Shown: positions 62,220 to 64,000 of the stretch, in pieces
Layout of the letters: every line of letters starts with the position of its first letter
Numbering within the stretch: the stretch's first letter is position 1
Assembly (NCBI GenBank): GCA_965214415.1
Contig: CBDCBQ010000002.1
Location: 434,001-498,000 of the forward strand
Direction of reading: 5' to 3'
Source: RH-AL1 sp965214415
GTDB taxonomy: Bacteria; Pseudomonadota; Alphaproteobacteria; Rhizobiales; Beijerinckiaceae
DNA: 64,000 nt
Position numbers and translations under genes: made by a program
The notes under the pieces: generated by a model
The model's input: only the letters and a program-made list of their open reading frames with translations
Databases searched by the model: none
Told to the model about the DNA's origin: nothing

Positions 62220-62403
62220 GCAAATCCTTTCCCATTGTGAAGCCAAATCAATATCGCACCTTGGTTCAAACGACCACCGCGTCCAATCCGCCGACGCGCC
62301 CAATCGTTTCGCTAGCCCGTCGCGCGGTGCCAGGAACCATCCCGCGAACGGTGGAATTGCCCGGCCAGCGGACCAACGTCGCATACTCTGGGAGACTTAC
62401 TGA

Positions 62404-62667
62404 ATGGCTTTCGACCTGTCGCAATATGCCAACGCGGACCCGCACCTGTCAGCGGGCGAGCGCGCGGTCTCGGTGCTGGTCGGCCTCGGGCTGACCTCGA
62501 TCGCCGCGCAGCCGCGGTCGAACGTCTTCATCAGCATGCTGGCGTTGGCGACCGGATCCTACCTCGCCTATCGCGGCGCGACCGGCTATTGCCCGATCAA
62601 GGCATCGCTTAACGACGAGCATCTCGTTGCGCATACCCCTGCCCCCGCCCAGGTCTCCGATAGCTAG
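62404..62667 (+). CDS. DUF2892 small membrane protein
   Basis: 87 residues. The pattern SAGERAVSVLVGLGLTSIAA, a central hydrophobic stretch (NVFISMLALATGSYLAYRGA) and TGYCPIKASLN match DUF2892/YgaP-like inner-membrane domains. Two membrane segments. In the wider family the TGxCP motif is conserved; function unknown. ATG 62404, divergent from the phytochrome gene (184 bp). Confidence 0.8.
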   Translation: MAFDLSQYANADPHLSAGERAVSVLVGLGLTSIAAQPRSNVFISMLALATGSYLAYRGATGYCPIKASLNDEHLVAHTPAPAQVSDS

Positions 62668-62682
62668 GGGCAAAGAAGCTTT

Positions 62683-64000
62683 TCAGCGCATCCGGTTCGG
62701 CCTCGGCGTCGGTAGCTCGTCGGGGACGATGATCGTCGGCAGCGAATAGCGGCGGTCGTAGAACGGACTGTAGGCGTCATCGAGATAGGTTCGCGTGCCA
62801 TGGCGCTCCTGCAGCCGTGTCATTTCCTGCTTGAAGCGGAGATTCCGCGGTCCTTCCTCGTCGCTTCCACGCGTCGCCGATTCGTGGTGGATCAAACGGG
62901 CGAACGGCGTCCAGACAGTGCGGATCCCAGAGTCGCGAGCGCGGACGCACAGGTCGATGTCATTATATGCGATCGCGAAGCTCTCGTCGTCGAAGCCGCC
63001 GACTGTGTCCAAACATTCGCGTGTCACCAGCATGCAGGCGCCGGTGACGGCGGTCAGCGTCTGTCGGACGAAGAGGCGACCCATCGGGCCCGGCTCGCTC
63101 GGTTCGGTCTCCATGTACCAATGGCCCGCCGCTTCGCCGAGCCCGACGATCACGCCGTTATGCTGCGCCTTGCCCGTGGGATACGCGAGCTTCGCGCCGA
63201 CGATGCCTGTCGCCTCGAAGGCGAGGCACTCGACCATCTCGTCGAGCCAGTCGGCATTGTCCGGCCGCACCTCGATATCGTTGTTGAGAAAGAGGATCGC
63301 GTCGCCCTCGGCGAGCCGGATGCCGCGATTGCACATCCGCGCGAAATTGAATGGCTCCGGGACGATCTCGATCTTGGCCGCGCCATCCCGGCGCAGCGTT
63401 TCGTAGAACGCGAGCACGGCCGGGTCGGTCGTGCCGTTATCGACGATCAGGACCTCCATCGGCGCGTAGGTGGTGCGTTCGCGAAGGTCGGACACGATGC
63501 GCGTGATCAGGGCCAGGCTGTCGCGGTTCGGGATCACGACCGAGACGAGCGGGCGGGTCGAGCGTAGGCGGACGCGATGGAACGTCGGCTCCAGCGCCGG
63601 CTCGACGGGCAAAGGCTCTCCACCGTTAGCGTAAGCCACCGCCAGCGTGCGTCGAGCGTTGGCCATGGCGCGCTCGGAATGGACCATCGAGTAGCTGGCC
63701 GTCTCGCGGCGCCACAGATACGCGAGAAACGGGATGTGCACGATCGTGCCCGGCGGCGAAGCGGGCAGATAGCGCAGCAGCAAGTCGTAGTCCTGCGAGC
63801 CCTCGCGATCCTCGCGCAGGCCGCCGACCTCGGCGAGAAGGTCGGCGCGGTACACCGACAGATGGTTGATGTAATTCAGCCCCGACAGCAGCACCGAATC
63901 GTAGGCCGGCTTGCAGAACTCGCCAATCGGCGTCAGCGCGGCGTCGACGATCAGCTCGTCCGTATAGAAGAAGCGCGCATCGGGATGATGCAGGATCGCG
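62683..64000 (-). CDS. Family 2 glycosyltransferase (5' end beyond the window)
   Basis: C-terminal 438 residues of a larger protein that continues past the window end. The upstream frame is open and homologous (HPDARFFYTDELIVDAALTP), so ATG 63894 is internal. Two GT2-like halves: an N-terminal one ending ADLLAEVGGLREDREGSQDY and DLLLRYLP, then a complete GT-A domain with SVVIPNRDSLALITRIVSDL, VLIVDNGTTDP, the metal-site DAILFLNNDIEVRPDNADWL and the YNDIDLCVRARDSG acceptor motif. This double-GT organisation is typical of O-antigen/exopolysaccharide (rhamnan-type) transferases. Sugar specificity unknown. Confidence 0.9.
   Translation of the reverse strand, partial: AILHHPDARFFYTDELIVDAALTPIGEFCKPAYDSVLLSGLNYINHLSVYRADLLAEVGGLREDREGSQDYDLLLRYLPASPPGTIVHIPFLAYLWRRETASYSMVHSERAMANARRTLAVAYANGGEPLPVEPALEPTFHRVRLRSTRPLVSVVIPNRDSLALITRIVSDLRERTTYAPMEVLIVDNGTTDPAVLAFYETLRRDGAAKIEIVPEPFNFARMCNRGIRLAEGDAILFLNNDIEVRPDNADWLDEMVECLAFEATGIVGAKLAYPTGKAQHNGVIVGLGEAAGHWYMETEPSEPGPMGRLFVRQTLTAVTGACMLVTRECLDTVGGFDDESFAIAYNDIDLCVRARDSGIRTVWTPFARLIHHESATRGSDEEGPRNLRFKQEMTRLQERHGTRTYLDDAYSPFYDRRYSLPTIIVPDELPTPRPNRMR

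Overview
The window is GC-rich, densely coded alphaproteobacterial chromosome, most consistent with Hyphomicrobiales (Rhizobiales). The signs are the rsfS-rlmH-envC-ctpA-deacetylase-rppH block, a red-type (form IC) RuBisCO operon with cbbX, a bacteriophytochrome HWE kinase, an egtB-egtD pair, GTG/ATG starts overlapping the previous stop, and dispersed palindromic repeats. No marker allows genus assignment. The encoded physiology suggests a metabolically flexible C1/autotrophy-capable aerobe: Calvin cycle, glutathione-linked formaldehyde oxidation, lactate oxidation, ergothioneine synthesis, light sensing.

Layout. 1-617: 3' part of a frameshifted short-chain dehydrogenase. 755-12197: glycogen phosphorylase, then a housekeeping/cell-envelope run (rsfS, rlmH, EnvC-like, CtpA, polysaccharide deacetylase, rppH, DUF882 protein) and a convergent type II NADH dehydrogenase. 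12486-16783: translationally coupled Mrp-type antiporter operon, mrpE-F-G-(MrpA C-terminal fragment)-B-C-D, with no full-length mrpA and the same gene order as the antiporter half of archaeal membrane-bound hydrogenase. 17572-21223: lutABC with two unknown genes between lutA and lutB. 21207-25600: PsiE-like protein, SAM methyltransferase, a phased palindrome array before a HipB-like regulator, then an AT-rich DUF262/DUF1524 (GmrSD-like) gene broken by one frameshift. 25844-28276: FrmA, S-formylglutathione hydrolase and a MEKHLA/PAS protein. 28371-31903: two tandem RoxA-like dihaem cytochromes.

31986-40068: egtB-egtD, a polyamine-type binding protein, ispE, a large TPR protein and two membrane proteins. 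40142-43758: an apparent operon of a methyltransferase with an HTH-like N-terminus, a MetF-like protein and a core MetE-like protein. 44151-50506: divergent cbbR and cbbL-cbbS-cbbX-cbbF-cbbP; cbbF lacks an aspartate in its metal motif, cbbR seems to start at CTG, and cbbL-cbbS and cbbS-cbbX are each separated by a palindromic repeat. 50510-57792: VOC protein, hydrolase, NMT1-type binding protein, tRNA-Leu(TAA), MarR regulator divergent from an MFS transporter, aldehyde dehydrogenase. 57892-64000: DUF779 protein, HU, Gfa, bacteriophytochrome kinase, DUF2892 protein and the C-terminal part of a family 2 glycosyltransferase cut by the window end.

No CRISPR array, rRNA, prophage or insertion sequence was recognised. 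The only clearly foreign stretch by base composition is about 23.74-25.62 kb. The strongest candidates for something undescribed are the approximately 30-bp-phased palindrome array, the HTH-methyltransferase/MetF/MetE operon, the mrpA-less antiporter operon and the variant CbbF.
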